Shown here: in pieces, positions 5,923 through 6,042 of the stretch
How the letters are laid out: each line of letters begins with the position of its first letter
How positions within the stretch are numbered: the stretch's first letter is position 1
From: Clostridiales bacterium
GTDB lineage: Bacteria > Bacillota > Clostridia > Oscillospirales > Oscillospiraceae
Assembly (NCBI GenBank): GCA_020861055.1
Contig: JAJBTD010000201.1
Coordinates: forward strand, 1 to 6,042
DNA length: 6,042 nucleotides
Reading direction: 5' to 3'
Translations under genes and position numbers: made by a program
Notes under the pieces: generated by a model
Told to the model about the DNA's origin: nothing
What the model saw: only the letters and a program-made list of their open reading frames with translations
Database searches by the model: none

Positions 5923-5925
5923 GGG
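5914..5925. promoter_or_regulatory. 12-bp palindrome over the liv -35 box (candidate operator)
   Basis: CCCTTGCAAGGG is a perfect palindrome that fully contains the TTGCAA -35 box. A dimeric protein bound here would block RNA polymerase, so a repressor operator is the simplest reading. The regulator is not encoded in this window, and I do not recognise the site as a known consensus. Confidence 0.45.
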
Positions 5926-5953
5926 CTACAATAACATAATTTCATCCATTTTC

Positions 5954-5999
5954 CTGCCTGTTTTTGTGGGTATAGCCAAATCGTCTCTGGCTGTTTTTG
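5954..5999. repeat. 13-bp direct repeat upstream of the liv promoter
   Basis: CTGCCTGTTTTTG (5954-5966) and CTGGCTGTTTTTG (5987-5999) differ at one base and start 33 bp apart, about three helical turns. On the transcribed side they read CAAAAACAG[C/G]CAG. They lie roughly 70 and 100 bp before the predicted start site, a position suited to activator binding. The rest of 5926-6042 is AT-rich, and I see no gene in it. Confidence 0.35.
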
Positions 6000-6042
6000 A
6001 ATTATCTTGATTCTAAACTTGCAAATGTGCATAGGAATGAGA

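Noticed and set aside
5972..5998. Possible plus-strand terminator (AGCCA/TGGCT stem, then T5)
   Set aside because: The stem is only 5 bp, or 7 with a wobble, around a 9-nt loop, and no plus-strand gene precedes it. The T-run is better explained as part of the 13-bp direct repeat.
5811..6042. T-box or amino acid riboswitch before livK
   Set aside because: The predicted leader is only about 76 nt, and I see no T-box sequence or multi-stem aptamer. Only one hairpin is present.

Overview
This window is dominated by one minus-strand operon of six genes for a branched-chain amino acid (Liv/HAAT-type) ABC importer. In transcription order, right to left, they are: a lipoprotein substrate-binding protein (livK-like, 5810-4503), two permeases (livH-like 4426-3533, livM-like 3536-2394), two ATPases (livG-like 2401-1628, livF-like 1615-911), and a cytidylate-kinase-like protein (896-273). 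Strong AGGAGG-type ribosome sites, a lipobox-anchored binding protein with an acidic Ser/Thr linker, moderately high GC and a PF13189-type kinase all suggest a Gram-positive anaerobe of class Clostridia, perhaps a gut Oscillospirales member. That placement is inference; no rRNA or marker gene is present.

Right edge (5811-6042): the control region of the operon. It holds a sigma-A-like promoter (TTGCAA, 17 bp, TATAAT), a perfect 12-bp palindrome covering the -35 box, a 13-bp direct repeat at 33-bp spacing further upstream, and a GC-rich hairpin followed by six T's at the very start of the predicted transcript. Between livK and livH (4427-4502) is a perfect 14-bp hairpin with no U-tract. Its loop can pair with the livH ribosome site.

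Middle (273-4426): livH, livM, livG, livF and the kinase are tightly packed, with overlaps of 4 and 8 nt and gaps of 12 and 14 nt, implying co-transcription and translational coupling. LivK captures substrate outside the membrane, LivH and LivM form the channel, and LivG and LivF power it. The kinase has no obvious place in transport and is the unusual passenger.

Left edge (1-272): a plus-strand mini-gene converging on the operon. It has a TATAAT -10 box, an optimal ribosome site, a 27-codon aromatic-rich ORF and a strong intrinsic terminator. A CRP-box-like palindrome lies between the terminator and the end of the kinase gene. No mobile elements, CRISPR arrays, tRNAs or rRNAs were seen. The transporter is ordinary; the most novel items are the mini-gene and the RNA-level signals around livK and livH.
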